DNA from: Aequoribacter sp049615385
GTDB lineage: Bacteria; Pseudomonadota; Gammaproteobacteria; Pseudomonadales; Halieaceae
NCBI RefSeq assembly: GCF_049615385.1
Contig: NZ_JBMZFL010000001.1
Length of the DNA stretch: 64,000 nt
Strand: one strand, 5' to 3'
Shown: piece after piece, positions 52,101 through 60,305 of the stretch
Numbering within the stretch: position 1 is the stretch's first letter
How the letters are laid out: the number at the start of each line of letters is the position of its first letter
The notes under the pieces: model-generated
Databases searched by the model: none
The model's input: only the letters and a program-made list of their open reading frames with translations
What the model was told of the DNA's origin: nothing
Position numbers and translations under genes: made by a program

Positions 52101-52302
52101 CTCGAATGCAAACGGCGGACTCTACCTCCTGCGGTGCGGCGCCCAAGTAGGGTATCCGGATCGAAACAGCATCAACCTCTACCTCCGGAAATTCTTCGAG
52201 GTATAACTGTGGCAGCGCAAGCGTACCGCCTGCGATTAAAATCATCATGAGTAGGTTGGCGGCAACTCGGTTGTGGATAAACCACGTGATAATTGAGTTC
52301 AT
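49171..52302 (-). CDS. RND efflux transporter, inner-membrane component (AcrB/HAE1-like)
   Basis: This 1043-residue protein has the RND topology: an N-terminal helix (AANLLMMILIAGGTLALPQL), a large periplasmic loop, helices 2-6, a second periplasmic loop and helices 8-12. Proton-relay aspartates are seen in helix 4 as ILVDDAIVVGERIF. It would pump toxic compounds with the adjacent membrane-fusion protein and an outer-membrane channel not found here. I choose ATG 52302, which overlaps the stop of the fusion-protein gene by four bases and gives the usual MNSIITWFIHNRVAANL start; the open frame extends 22 codons further. Confidence 0.94.
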   Translation of the reverse strand: MNSIITWFIHNRVAANLLMMILIAGGTLALPQLYLEEFPEVEVDAVSIRIPYLGAAPQEVESAVCIRVEEALEGTEGVDSVRSTAAEGMCSILAELVEGVDRTKVANDIRSKVDAIDSFPAETERPITSEITVTANVLHLVVYGDTTELGLQALTQTIRDDIAALPGVSQVDMNFNRDFEISIEVPEQNLRQFDLTLEQIGQTVRASSLDLPGGSLDTPSGEILVRTQGQAYRGQEFEDIIVKADRDGRRVNIAEIAKVRDAFVDADMSARFNGAQTMSIMVSRVGKEDTIQIADAVKAYLAELEPTLPEGMHVQIWKDESADLTDRLEVLVKNARSGLVLVLIVLALFLQFRLALWVAAGIPIALLGTLAVFPGLNIAISTMSIMAFILVIGILVDDAIVVGERIFAHEEMGKPRLQAAVDGTTEVSTPVIFGVLTTMATFIPIMNIPGELGGFFLVIGAVVIIALFFSIFESQLILPHHLAHRRMAQPREEKNAWQKIQTRLSDALDDFAVNKFKPMVRLSVEYRYSTLAVAIAVLTIALGALLSGRILFQFFPAVESTRIYAAVVMPEGTPIETTQSVIQRLEDSAQQLKEELDAIPLVEGQDSFSKVYTAVGTKLPKGSIEVGIPVQTNIGEVGIHLNLPSDYKGTPVSVYANRWRELTGTIPDLVEMKISASSFSIGAAIDIELLGRDFIELQSVAEELKAVLASYPGVVDISDTFRSGKQEIKLNLKPEARHYGVTLRDLGAQVRHAFYGYEAQRIQRGKDDLRVMVRYPKEERANFGSIEQMFIRTPDGAEVPFSDVATIEIGQGFTTISRVDGQRVINVTAEVLRDKITPEQVLSEVLGTRLPAILESHPGVSFGLAGEAADRAESINSLGAYALLALLIIYALLAIPLQSYLQPFVIMSVIPFGAIGAIFGHFVMGVDLTFLSILGIVALSGVVVNSSLVLVDYVNRQRASGAPISEALVSAGVVRFRPILLTSLTTFIGLLPMVFDTNAATHMFVPLAISLAFGVLVGTVITLFLVPSLYHITEDLFGEKQAD

Positions 52303-53450
52303 TGCGCGTCCATCATGACAGGCTCTACACGCATGCCGTCGACAACCGTCCGACCTGCAGAGACGCAAACCAAACTCTCTGGGGTAAGCCCCCCCTGAAT
52401 GACCACGTCATCGTGTTCAAGACGGAGAATGTCAACGTTTTTCAGCCACAGCTGGTTGTTCTCATCGACAGTCAGTATTCTATTTCCCGGGGCAAGACTG
52501 CTGCGGGGCAAGCGGTAGGCCTGCTGAGGAAATACACCCTCTATTTCTGCTTTTACAAAGAGCCCCAGTGGAAACAGGGTGTTGGGATCGTTGCTATCGA
52601 TTGGCAAACTCGCTACTGCAAATATTTGTCGAGTGGCGGAGTCAATTTGAGCTTCTGTGCGGATAAGCTCAGCCTCACGGAGCCATTCTTGTCCCGCAAA
52701 TTCACCACTCAGCGTCACTTTGGGACGTTGCTCTTTGGGAATAATGCCGCGCGTTGAGAAAGGTAAATCCAGATAGGCCAATTGATCTCGAGCGATAGGT
52801 AAGCGCACCTCATAGACGTCGAGCGCAATGAGCTCAGCTACCCGCTCGCCTCTATTGATGAACTGTCCGACATCGAGTGATTCGCTTTCGATCCGACCGC
52901 GGAAGGGCGCCTTGATTTGGGTACGTTTAAGCGCCAATTCAGCCTCTTGCCGTGCCACAAGGGTTGCCTGCTGCTGCGCTTCGGCTCGGGCAAGTTGCAG
53001 TTGCGCTTGTTCAAAGGCTTGGGTGCTAATGAGGTTCTGTTCTTTTAGCTCTTGTGCCCGCTTGAAATCGCCTTGGTTAATTTTGAGGTCGATCGCTGCC
53101 TGTTGCTCGCTTGCTCGAGCTCGCTGTAGCGCAAGACGTGCATCAGTATCGTCGATAGTAAACAAAACGTCGCCTTGTTCGAATGCGCCGCCGCGTTGGA
53201 ACCGATCAGAAATGGCGCTAACCCGGCCTGCGACTTCAGCCGCGAGAGTGATGCGGTGCGCCGGTTCAACCGTCCCCTGCGAATCGATGATTAAAGGCTC
53301 ATCGATCAGCGTAGGGTGAATCACCGATACCTTGGGTGGCACCCGAGCGGGTGGACTATCACTCACTTGATTGGGGTTAAGCACCAACGCTGCCGCCGCT
53401 ACGACCCCTCCAATCACGATGATCATTGGCAGTAAAATCTTTCGGTTCAA
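52299..53450 (-). CDS. RND efflux membrane-fusion (periplasmic adaptor) protein
   Basis: This 383-residue adaptor has an N-terminal membrane anchor (LLPMIIVIGGVVAAAALVL), the barrel-sandwich (lipoyl) halves ITLAAEVAGRVSAI and KAPFRGRIESESLDVGQFI, and between them a long alpha-hairpin rich in Gln, Arg and Ala (about residues 100-170, coiled-coil). It would link the RND pump to an outer-membrane channel. The start is TTG at 53450 with AAGGAG six bases upstream; the frame is open 28 codons further up, into ygiQ. It overlaps the pump gene by four bases. No regulator gene is adjacent. Confidence 0.92.
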   Translation of the reverse strand: MNRKILLPMIIVIGGVVAAAALVLNPNQVSDSPPARVPPKVSVIHPTLIDEPLIIDSQGTVEPAHRITLAAEVAGRVSAISDRFQRGGAFEQGDVLFTIDDTDARLALQRARASEQQAAIDLKINQGDFKRAQELKEQNLISTQAFEQAQLQLARAEAQQQATLVARQEAELALKRTQIKAPFRGRIESESLDVGQFINRGERVAELIALDVYEVRLPIARDQLAYLDLPFSTRGIIPKEQRPKVTLSGEFAGQEWLREAELIRTEAQIDSATRQIFAVASLPIDSNDPNTLFPLGLFVKAEIEGVFPQQAYRLPRSSLAPGNRILTVDENNQLWLKNVDILRLEHDDVVIQGGLTPESLVCVSAGRTVVDGMRVEPVMMDAQ

Positions 53451-53466
53451 GCGTATCTCCTTGAGA

Positions 53467-55578
53467 TTAGCGACGTTTTTTAGGTGGCTGCCGGCGCTTG
53501 TTAACGGGGTCAATCCCCGTATGCTGGGTCGCAAATCGCTGCTTATGATCCACTAACGAGCGGTGCCGTTGTGGAGGCTGCCGCGGCGGGACTAAGTGCT
53601 GTTTACCATAGCCAATTAAATCTTTTCGACCCATGGCCCGCAGTGTATCCCGCAAAGCAGGCCAATTGTCGGGGTCATGATACCGCAAAAACGCTTTGTG
53701 TAAGCGACGTTGGCTGAGCTTTTGTACCCGCGCGATTTTTGGACCCGAGCGTCGTACGGGTTTCAGTGGATTGAAGCCCGTGTGGTACATAGCAGTCGCC
53801 GTGGCCATTGGCGACGGATAAAAAGTTTGCACCTGATCGGCGCGAAACCCGTTGCGCTTTAGCCAGAGCGCGAGGTTGAGCATGTCTTCGTCTTCGGTGC
53901 CCGGGTGGGCAGCAATGAAGTAAGGAATGAGATATTGCTCTTTTCCGGCTTTTTTACTGTACTTGTCAAACAGCTTTTTGAAGCGATCGTAGGTGCCGAT
54001 GCCGGGTTTCATCATGGCAGATAGTGGCCCTTGCTCGGTGTGCTCCGGAGCGATTTTTAAGTAGCCGCCGACATGGTGTGTCACGAGTTCTTCAACGTAT
54101 TCGGGCGTTTCAACCGCGATGTCGTAACGCAGCCCAGAGGCAATCAACACTTTCTTGACTCCCGGGATGTCGCGCGCTTTTCGATAGAGCTGGATCAAAG
54201 GTGTCTGGTCGGTGTTTAGATTTTTGCAAATACCCGGGAATACGCAGCTCAGCTTTCGACACGATGCCTCGATTTTGGGGTCCTTGCAGGCGAGGCGCCA
54301 CATGTTAGCCGTGGGGCCGCCTAAATCGGAAATGACGCCCGTAAACGCCTTGCTGGTGTCTCTAATTTTCTCGATTTCTTTAAGTATTGATTCCTCTGAT
54401 CGATTCTGAATGATTCGGCCCTCATGCTCTGTAATTGAGCAAAAGGTACATCCGCCGAAGCACCCCCGCATGATGTTCACTGAATGTTGGATCATTTCGA
54501 ACGCCGGAATCTTCGCTGCACCGTAACTTGGATGGGTTGCGCGCTGATAAGGCAGTTCGAATACCCAATCCAGTTCTTCCGTTGTCAATGGTATTGGAGG
54601 AGGGGTTATCCAGACTTCGGTATCGCCGTGTTGCTGAACTAGCGGTCTGGCGTTGTGAGGGTTAGTCTCCTTGTGAAGCACCCTTGAGGCGTGTGCATAC
54701 AGCGCGGGGTCGTTGCTGACTTGCTCGTAACTGGGAATGCGAATTACGGTAGCAAGATCACGGTGTTTCGGATCGAGCAGCTGAACCACTTGGGTTTGCG
54801 TATCCTTACTGTCACAGGTTTCTTCGGTCACCATTTCATAGGGGTTCGGTTGGGCGTCGACCGGGCCGACAACATCGATGGTCGATGAATCCACTAAGGT
54901 ATAATTTGACGGAATGCTTTTGGTCTTGAATGCGATGCCGCGTATGTCGCGAATAGAATCTACCGAGTCGCCACGACTGAGTCTGTGCGCCACCTCGCAA
55001 ATCGCGCGTTCGGCATTGCCAAACAAAAGAAGGTCTGCGCGGCTGTCCATGAGGACCGAACGACGTATTTTTTCACTCCAGTAATCATAATGAGCGATGC
55101 GGCGGAGACTCGCCTCGATGCCACCAATAATAATCGGTGAGTCTTTAAACGCCTCGCGCACGCGTTGGCTGTAGACAATAACCGCTCTATCGGGACGATG
55201 ATCGGGCTTGCCATCTGGCGTGTAAGCATCGTCGTTACGCCGTTTTCGGTCTGCGGTATAGCGATTGATCATCGAATCCATGTTGCCTGCAGCTACGCCG
55301 AAGAACAGTGTGGGTTGCCCTAGTCGTTTGAAATCTTCGCAATTGTGCCAGTTAGGTTGAGCGATGATCCCCACGCGAAAGCCTTGCGCTTCCAGAACTC
55401 GTCCAATAACGGCCATCCCGAAGCTCGGATGATCGACATAGGCGTCACCTGTTACGATAATAATATCGCAAGCGTCCCAACCCAGTTGGTCCATCTCGGC
55501 GCGAGTTGTCGGTAGGAAGGGAGCTGGTCCGAGACATTCGGCCCAATATTTTGGATAGTCAAACAGAGCGGTTGGCAT
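53467..55578 (-). CDS. ygiQ: YgiQ family radical SAM protein
   Basis: This 703-residue protein has the N-terminal YgiQ domain (DIIIVTGDAYVDHPSFGMAV and IIAQPNWHNCEDFKRLG) and a radical SAM core with the 4Fe-4S cluster motif CFGGCTFC at residues 373-380. The C-terminus is basic (KRRQPPKKRR). YgiQ proteins are widely conserved and often annotated as uncharacterised radical SAM enzymes; the reaction is not established to my knowledge. Its stop is 16 bases before the membrane-fusion protein start, so the three genes may be one transcript. Confidence 0.94.
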   Translation of the reverse strand: MPTALFDYPKYWAECLGPAPFLPTTRAEMDQLGWDACDIIIVTGDAYVDHPSFGMAVIGRVLEAQGFRVGIIAQPNWHNCEDFKRLGQPTLFFGVAAGNMDSMINRYTADRKRRNDDAYTPDGKPDHRPDRAVIVYSQRVREAFKDSPIIIGGIEASLRRIAHYDYWSEKIRRSVLMDSRADLLLFGNAERAICEVAHRLSRGDSVDSIRDIRGIAFKTKSIPSNYTLVDSSTIDVVGPVDAQPNPYEMVTEETCDSKDTQTQVVQLLDPKHRDLATVIRIPSYEQVSNDPALYAHASRVLHKETNPHNARPLVQQHGDTEVWITPPPIPLTTEELDWVFELPYQRATHPSYGAAKIPAFEMIQHSVNIMRGCFGGCTFCSITEHEGRIIQNRSEESILKEIEKIRDTSKAFTGVISDLGGPTANMWRLACKDPKIEASCRKLSCVFPGICKNLNTDQTPLIQLYRKARDIPGVKKVLIASGLRYDIAVETPEYVEELVTHHVGGYLKIAPEHTEQGPLSAMMKPGIGTYDRFKKLFDKYSKKAGKEQYLIPYFIAAHPGTEDEDMLNLALWLKRNGFRADQVQTFYPSPMATATAMYHTGFNPLKPVRRSGPKIARVQKLSQRRLHKAFLRYHDPDNWPALRDTLRAMGRKDLIGYGKQHLVPPRQPPQRHRSLVDHKQRFATQHTGIDPVNKRRQPPKKRR

Positions 55579-55639
55579 AATTTTTCAGATCTACAGGTTA
55601 ACACTAAGTATAAACTAGATCGCATTAAGAAACAGTGAG

Positions 55640-55660
55640 TTGCCTCGTTCAATGAGGCAA
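55640..55660 (-). terminator. Hairpin at the 3' end of the potassium channel gene
   Basis: A perfect 7-base-pair stem TTGCCTC/GAGGCAA (55640-55646 with 55654-55660) has the channel stop codon in its seven-base loop. Read on the minus strand, the bases after the stem (CTCACTGTTTCTTAAT) are partly T-rich. It may terminate the tesA-channel transcript before ygiQ. Support is moderate. Confidence 0.4.
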
Positions 55661-56467
55661 TAAGGCACCGCAATATTTACAATATTCTGCGTCCCCGTCA
55701 TGCCCACTTCGGTTGCAGTGCTCACACGAGCGAAAGTCTCGCTGCCGGCGCATCTCGTGTGTCAGCTCCGCCGTGATAATGCCAGTGGGTACGGCGATTA
55801 TTGCATAACCCGTCAGCATTCCAAGTGCGGCGATGGCGCGACCTATTGCGGTCATAGGCACCAAGTCGCCGTACCCTACCGTTGTCACCGTCACGATTGC
55901 CCAGTATATGCTCTCGGGAATCGTGTTGAATCCATGTTCGGGCCCTTCAACGACGTAAAGCAGACACCCATAGACCGTCGTTATGACCATCATCATTGAA
56001 AAGAAAACAAAAATTTTCCGCCTCGAGCGCCGCAGTGCTTCAAGTAACACGGTGGACTCACGGACGTAGGGCAGCAATCGTAAAATCCTAAATATGCGAA
56101 GAATCCGCAGCACCCTCAGAATGAGAAGCGGAGCCGCTTGAGGCACGATGATCGCAAGGTAGGTGGGGAGCACCGACAATACATCAACGACACCAAAGCC
56201 GCTGGTGACGTAGGCCCTCGGGTTGGGGCTACACCAAATTCTAATGAGGTACTCAACACTAAAAAACAGCGTGAATCCCCATTCGATTTGCCAAAACAGA
56301 TAGCCGTATTGTGCGTGCAATTCGGGTATCGAATCGGCAATCACGACCCCGACACTGATTAAGATCGCCATGATCAGTACGACATCGAAAGCTTTACCTG
56401 CAGTGCTCTCGGTACCAAAAATAATGTCAAAGGCCTGCTGCTTTCGTCTGGAGACTGAGCCTGTCAT
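55649..56467 (-). CDS. Voltage-gated-type potassium channel with C-terminal zinc ribbon
   Basis: This 272-residue inner-membrane protein has six helices (S1-S6). S4 carries an arginine every third residue (LILRVLRILRIFRILRLL), the hallmark of a voltage sensor, and the pore has the selectivity filter TVTTVGYGDLVP. After S6 the cytoplasmic tail ends with a zinc-ribbon-like CEHC/CKYC pair (Cys 248, 251, 263, 266). This tail is unusual for a Kv-type channel and could act as a metal or redox sensor, or merely stabilise the tetramer. Its ATG overlaps the tesA stop by four bases, so the two are cotranscribed. Ion selectivity is inferred from the filter. Confidence 0.92.
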   Translation of the reverse strand: MTGSVSRRKQQAFDIIFGTESTAGKAFDVVLIMAILISVGVVIADSIPELHAQYGYLFWQIEWGFTLFFSVEYLIRIWCSPNPRAYVTSGFGVVDVLSVLPTYLAIIVPQAAPLLILRVLRILRIFRILRLLPYVRESTVLLEALRRSRRKIFVFFSMMMVITTVYGCLLYVVEGPEHGFNTIPESIYWAIVTVTTVGYGDLVPMTAIGRAIAALGMLTGYAIIAVPTGIITAELTHEMRRQRDFRSCEHCNRSGHDGDAEYCKYCGALLPH

Positions 56468-57132
56468 GGTGTGCTCACTGAGGCTTCGCGTAAAATTGAA
56501 TTCAGCGTTGTTTCAAGTTTGGCGAGCAGTATAGGTTGTGCAGCCGCGGTTGGGTGAATGCCGTCGTTTTGCATAAGGTCCGGACTCAAGGCGACATCTT
56601 CAAGAATGAAAGGCGTTAAGGTCGCTTCTTGCGTCGCCGCGACTTGCGCGAAAGTCTCATAAAAGCGGCGAGTGTAGGCTTCGCCATAATTCGGTGGAAT
56701 CTGCATCGGAACCAGCGCGACCTTGGCTCCCGCCGCTTGACTAAGCTTGATGAGCTGGGTCAGATTTTGTTTTAACTGACTCAGCGGATATCCTCGAAGC
56801 CCATCGTTGCCCCCCAACTCAATCACGACAACGTCGGGTTGATGCTGGGTAAGTAGCGCGGGTAGGCGCGCCAACCCTCCAGCCGTGGTTTCGCCGCTAA
56901 TGCTGGCATTGATGATTTGCGCGCGGTCTTGTAGGCTTTGCGCCCACAAGTGCACCCAGCCTTGTTCTATGTTCATGCCATAGGCGGCGCTGATGCTGTC
57001 CCCTAAAATCAGGACTTTTCCTGGCTCTCGCGCCTGAGCAAGTAGCGGCAACAACAATCCGATCAGGATGCCAACACGTAGGTAACGGACTACGGAGAAA
57101 TTCTTTATGCTTGTTGCAGATAAACTTTGCAA
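56464..57132 (-). CDS. tesA: Arylesterase / acyl-CoA thioesterase I, TesA (SGNH hydrolase)
   Basis: This 222-residue periplasmic SGNH hydrolase cleaves acyl-CoAs and esters; E. coli TesA also has lysophospholipase and protease activities. It has a signal peptide (hydrophobic core VGILIGLLLPLLAQA), block I VLILGDSISAAYGM with the nucleophile Ser, block III VIELGGNDGLRG and block V NDGIHPTAAAQ with the Asp and His. The likely start is TTG 57132 with GAGAG eight bases upstream. This start lies 26 bases inside the divergent ybbA gene, so its promoter must lie within ybbA. The tesA/ybbA/ybbP arrangement is conserved in many proteobacteria. Confidence 0.92.
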   Translation of the reverse strand: MQSLSATSIKNFSVVRYLRVGILIGLLLPLLAQAREPGKVLILGDSISAAYGMNIEQGWVHLWAQSLQDRAQIINASISGETTAGGLARLPALLTQHQPDVVVIELGGNDGLRGYPLSQLKQNLTQLIKLSQAAGAKVALVPMQIPPNYGEAYTRRFYETFAQVAATQEATLTPFILEDVALSPDLMQNDGIHPTAAAQPILLAKLETTLNSILREASVSTP

Positions 57133-57778
57133 AACGGTGGCTCTCGGCGATCAAACAATCCCGATCTTGAAAGGGATTGACTTAGAAATCAAGCCAGGCG
57201 AGTCAATTGCGATTTTGGGTGCCTCGGGTTCCGGGAAATCGACTTTGCTGGGATTGCTAGCGGGTTTAGATACGCCAACGAGCGGCCGTGTGCGCCACTC
57301 GACTTTTGCGGTAAGTGAGGCCGATGAAGATGCTCGAGCAATTTGGAGGGGGCAAGAAGTTGGGTTTGTATTTCAGAGTTTTCAGCTATTGCCATCGTTA
57401 ACTGCGTTGGACAACGTCGCTCTGCCCGCACAGCTTGCTGGCCGCAGTGCGGCGCAGGCGCAAGCGTTGGCGATGCATCAATTACAACAGGTCGGTTTAG
57501 AAGAGCGGGTTAGGCATTTTCCCAAGCAGCTGTCGGGCGGCGAGCAACAGCGAGTGGCTATTGCTCGCGCTTTTGTGACTCACCCTAACGTACTATTTGC
57601 TGACGAGCCCACGGGGAATTTAGACGAGTCCACCGGTGCGTACGTCGCGGACTTGCTTTTTTCAATGACTGAATCACAAGGTAAAACACTTGTTTTGGTG
57701 ACGCATGACCCGGACCTGGCGGGCCGGTGTCAGCGTTTGGTTCGGATCCAGAATGGGCTGCTAGAGGCTGTCGAGTAA
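57107..57778 (+). CDS. ybbA: ABC transporter ATP-binding protein YbbA (LolD/MacB type)
   Basis: This 223-residue ATPase has Walker A AILGASGSGKSTLLGLLAGL, signature LSGGEQQRVAIARA, Walker B VLFADEPTGNLDE and the switch His in TLVLVTHDPDLA. The DEPTGNLD block places it in the LolD/MacB/FtsE branch (mechanotransmission or lipoprotein-type ABC systems). It pairs with the large FtsX-type permease that starts where it stops (TAATG). A GGAGAAA Shine-Dalgarno precedes the ATG. Together they are YbbA-YbbP, a conserved pair of poorly known substrate, next to tesA as in E. coli. Confidence 0.93.
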   Translation: MLVADKLCKTVALGDQTIPILKGIDLEIKPGESIAILGASGSGKSTLLGLLAGLDTPTSGRVRHSTFAVSEADEDARAIWRGQEVGFVFQSFQLLPSLTALDNVALPAQLAGRSAAQAQALAMHQLQQVGLEERVRHFPKQLSGGEQQRVAIARAFVTHPNVLFADEPTGNLDESTGAYVADLLFSMTESQGKTLVLVTHDPDLAGRCQRLVRIQNGLLEAVE

Positions 57779-60237
57779 TGTCTTCGTTGTGGTGGTTTGC
57801 GCGTGAATGGCGAGCCGGTGAACTACACGTACTGATTGCTTCGCTCGCGTTGGCTGTTGCGATGGTCAGCGGTATTAGTTTGTTCACCGACCGTCTAACC
57901 TTGAGGCTCGTTGGCGAGAGTACGCAATTTTTAGCGGCGGATACCGTATTCGACGCGAGAGAAGTGCTTGATCAAGGCGAGTGGTCACCTAAGCTCAGTG
58001 ATAACGTTGAGGTGGCCCAAACATTGACTTTTGCCACTATGGTACAGGCGGGAGAAGATGGTTTTGCCCTTGTGTCAGCGAAAGCGGTAAGCAGTAAATA
58101 CCCACTGCGAGGTAGCCTTAAAACCAGTGCGACGCCTTTTGGTGATCTGATTGCTGCGGATACGGTGCCTGAAGTAGGAGAGGTGTGGCTCGCGCCCAGG
58201 CTCTTCCCCCTGTTGGGTGTCGCACTTGGGGACTCAATCACTTTGGGTAAGGCGTCGTTAACAGTCGGAGGTATTATTCGCTCCGAACCTGACGCGGGTG
58301 GTTCGATGTTTGACAGCGCCCCACGGGTTTTAATGCGCTTTGAGGACATTGCGGTGACCGGCGTCGTGCAAGCCGCCAGCAGAGTTTCGTATCGACTGCT
58401 ATTGGCTGGGCCCGAGGATGCTGTAAAAGATACACGTGAACGGCTAGAAACCTATTACCAGGAGCGCGTCAGGGTGCGAAGTATCGACGAATCGCAACCC
58501 AGTGTTGCACAGGCCTTGGATAGGGCGGAGCGATTCTTGCTACTCGCGGGCAGTGTCGGTGTCCTACTTTCTGGCGTCGCAATGCTGATGGCTGCTCGAC
58601 GGTTTGGTGAACGTCATTTTGCATATGTTGCCGTTCTGAAAACACTTGGGGCGACTCGGTTTAAAATTCTGAGTCTCTACATCGGTTTACTGTCAGTAGT
58701 CTCTGCCTGCGCCTTAGCGATTGGATTCGCCTTGGCGCTAGGACTCGAGATCACTGCGAGCTATATCCTCAAGGATTTGATCACCTCCTCGACTGACGTG
58801 GCGTACCCGCTACGTCCTTTCGGCGTTGGTTTGATCACTCTGGCGGTTTGTATTACGTCATTTATCGGTCCGAGCTTTATACGACTGGCGGGCGCAAGCC
58901 CTTTGCGTGTTTTGCGACAAGAGTTGACTTTGTTCGCAGGCTTGGCGCCAACTGACGTTGTTCTGGCTGTAGGTGGTTTGCTGTTTCTCACCCAGTTTTA
59001 TACCGGCAATTGGATTCTAACAGGCTCTTTGTTGCTGGCCTTATCGATGATCATTGTCATCGGGCTTTTGGTCTCGTCTTTGGTGTTCAAACGTTTGGTG
59101 GGTGCCTTACCATCTGGCTCAGCAATGTGGCGACTCGCGAGCGCCAGTATACAGCGGCACGCGCGTGCCAATGGGTTTAACGTGGTCATGTTTGGCTCAG
59201 CAATTATGCTGATGGTCTTGTTGGCGCTCGTGCGAACAAGCTTGATAGAGCAGTGGCAGAATCAACTGCCCGAGGACGCCCCAAATCACTTTGTGGTTAA
59301 CTTACAAGATGCCGAAGTCTCAGCGTTTGAGCAGTTTTTACAAGACCGGGGTGTGGCAACGCAGGCGTCGTACCCAATGTCAAGGGCACGTTTGATTGGC
59401 GTTAATGCGCGCGCTCTTACAGGCAGCGAGGGTCCTGAGCGGCAGCGAGAGACCAATTTTTCCTGGACTGATGCGTTACCCGAGGCCAATACCCTGTTGG
59501 CTGGGGAATGGTTTCGAGATGATGAGCGGGCCGAGGTCTCGGTCGAAGAAGAATATGCGCAGCGCAGCGGTATCAGGCTTGGGGACACCCTTCGTTATCG
59601 CATTGGCTCCGACGAAATTGATTTGGTGGTGACCAGCTTTAGGGAGGTGGACTGGCAAAGTATGCGTCCAAACTTCTTTGTTTTGGTGGAGCCTAGCGCC
59701 GTCCCGCCGGGTGCCTCGACGTATCTCAGTAGTTTCTACCTGCCCTCATCTAAGAAGGTGATGTTGAACGATTTGATAAAGGCCTTCCCAACGCTCACGG
59801 TGTTGGAGATCGATGTCATCATCAAGCAGCTGCAGGATATCGTAGCAAGCGTCTCCAAAGCGGTAGAAGCCGTGCTGGTGCTGATTGTAGTAGCCGGACT
59901 GCTGGTGCTCATTATGGGGGTAACCGGCACACTGTCAGAGCGGACGCACGAGAACGCAGTACTTAAGGTTTTTGGCGCAAAAGCCTCGGGTTTGTCGGCA
60001 TCGGTGTGGTTGGAATTTGCGGCTATTGGTTACATTGCCGGTTTGCTCGGTGTTGCCGCTGCGGAGATAGCTACCTGGGGTATCTATCACACTATGTTCG
60101 AGGGATCATACAGCGGTTTGTGGTGGCTTTGGCTTGTTGTGCCTTTGAGCAGTGCAGCCATAATGTCGTGTGTCGGGTGGTTGAGTTGCCGGCGTAGCGT
60201 TCGCGTTGAGCCTATTCATGCCCTTCGGGCATCATAA
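57778..60237 (+). CDS. FtsX-like permease YbbP
   Basis: This 819-residue protein has the YbbP architecture: a first helix (LHVLIASLALAVAMVSGISL), a periplasmic domain, a helix block, a second domain (about residues 490-680) and terminal helices (LVLIVVAGLLVLIMGVTGTL, IGYIAGLLGVAAAEIAT). It would work with YbbA in a MacB-like or LolCDE-like fashion, perhaps in envelope lipid or lipoprotein traffic; no substrate is established. I start at ATG 57778, overlapping the ybbA stop. A frame open to 57727 adds 17 residues with no family match. Confidence 0.92.
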   Translation: MSSLWWFAREWRAGELHVLIASLALAVAMVSGISLFTDRLTLRLVGESTQFLAADTVFDAREVLDQGEWSPKLSDNVEVAQTLTFATMVQAGEDGFALVSAKAVSSKYPLRGSLKTSATPFGDLIAADTVPEVGEVWLAPRLFPLLGVALGDSITLGKASLTVGGIIRSEPDAGGSMFDSAPRVLMRFEDIAVTGVVQAASRVSYRLLLAGPEDAVKDTRERLETYYQERVRVRSIDESQPSVAQALDRAERFLLLAGSVGVLLSGVAMLMAARRFGERHFAYVAVLKTLGATRFKILSLYIGLLSVVSACALAIGFALALGLEITASYILKDLITSSTDVAYPLRPFGVGLITLAVCITSFIGPSFIRLAGASPLRVLRQELTLFAGLAPTDVVLAVGGLLFLTQFYTGNWILTGSLLLALSMIIVIGLLVSSLVFKRLVGALPSGSAMWRLASASIQRHARANGFNVVMFGSAIMLMVLLALVRTSLIEQWQNQLPEDAPNHFVVNLQDAEVSAFEQFLQDRGVATQASYPMSRARLIGVNARALTGSEGPERQRETNFSWTDALPEANTLLAGEWFRDDERAEVSVEEEYAQRSGIRLGDTLRYRIGSDEIDLVVTSFREVDWQSMRPNFFVLVEPSAVPPGASTYLSSFYLPSSKKVMLNDLIKAFPTLTVLEIDVIIKQLQDIVASVSKAVEAVLVLIVVAGLLVLIMGVTGTLSERTHENAVLKVFGAKASGLSASVWLEFAAIGYIAGLLGVAAAEIATWGIYHTMFEGSYSGLWWLWLVVPLSSAAIMSCVGWLSCRRSVRVEPIHALRAS

Positions 60238-60305
60238 CCTTGCTCGCTGCCGCTACGTGCCGTTGAATTCGCCTTTTCGCCCCGTCGCTGCTCAGCGCGC
60301 GTTGG

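Noticed and set aside
53391..53466. N-terminal extension of the RND adaptor protein
   Set aside because: The extra 28 codons lead back into ygiQ with no family similarity. TTG 53450 has AAGGAG and precedes the membrane anchor directly.
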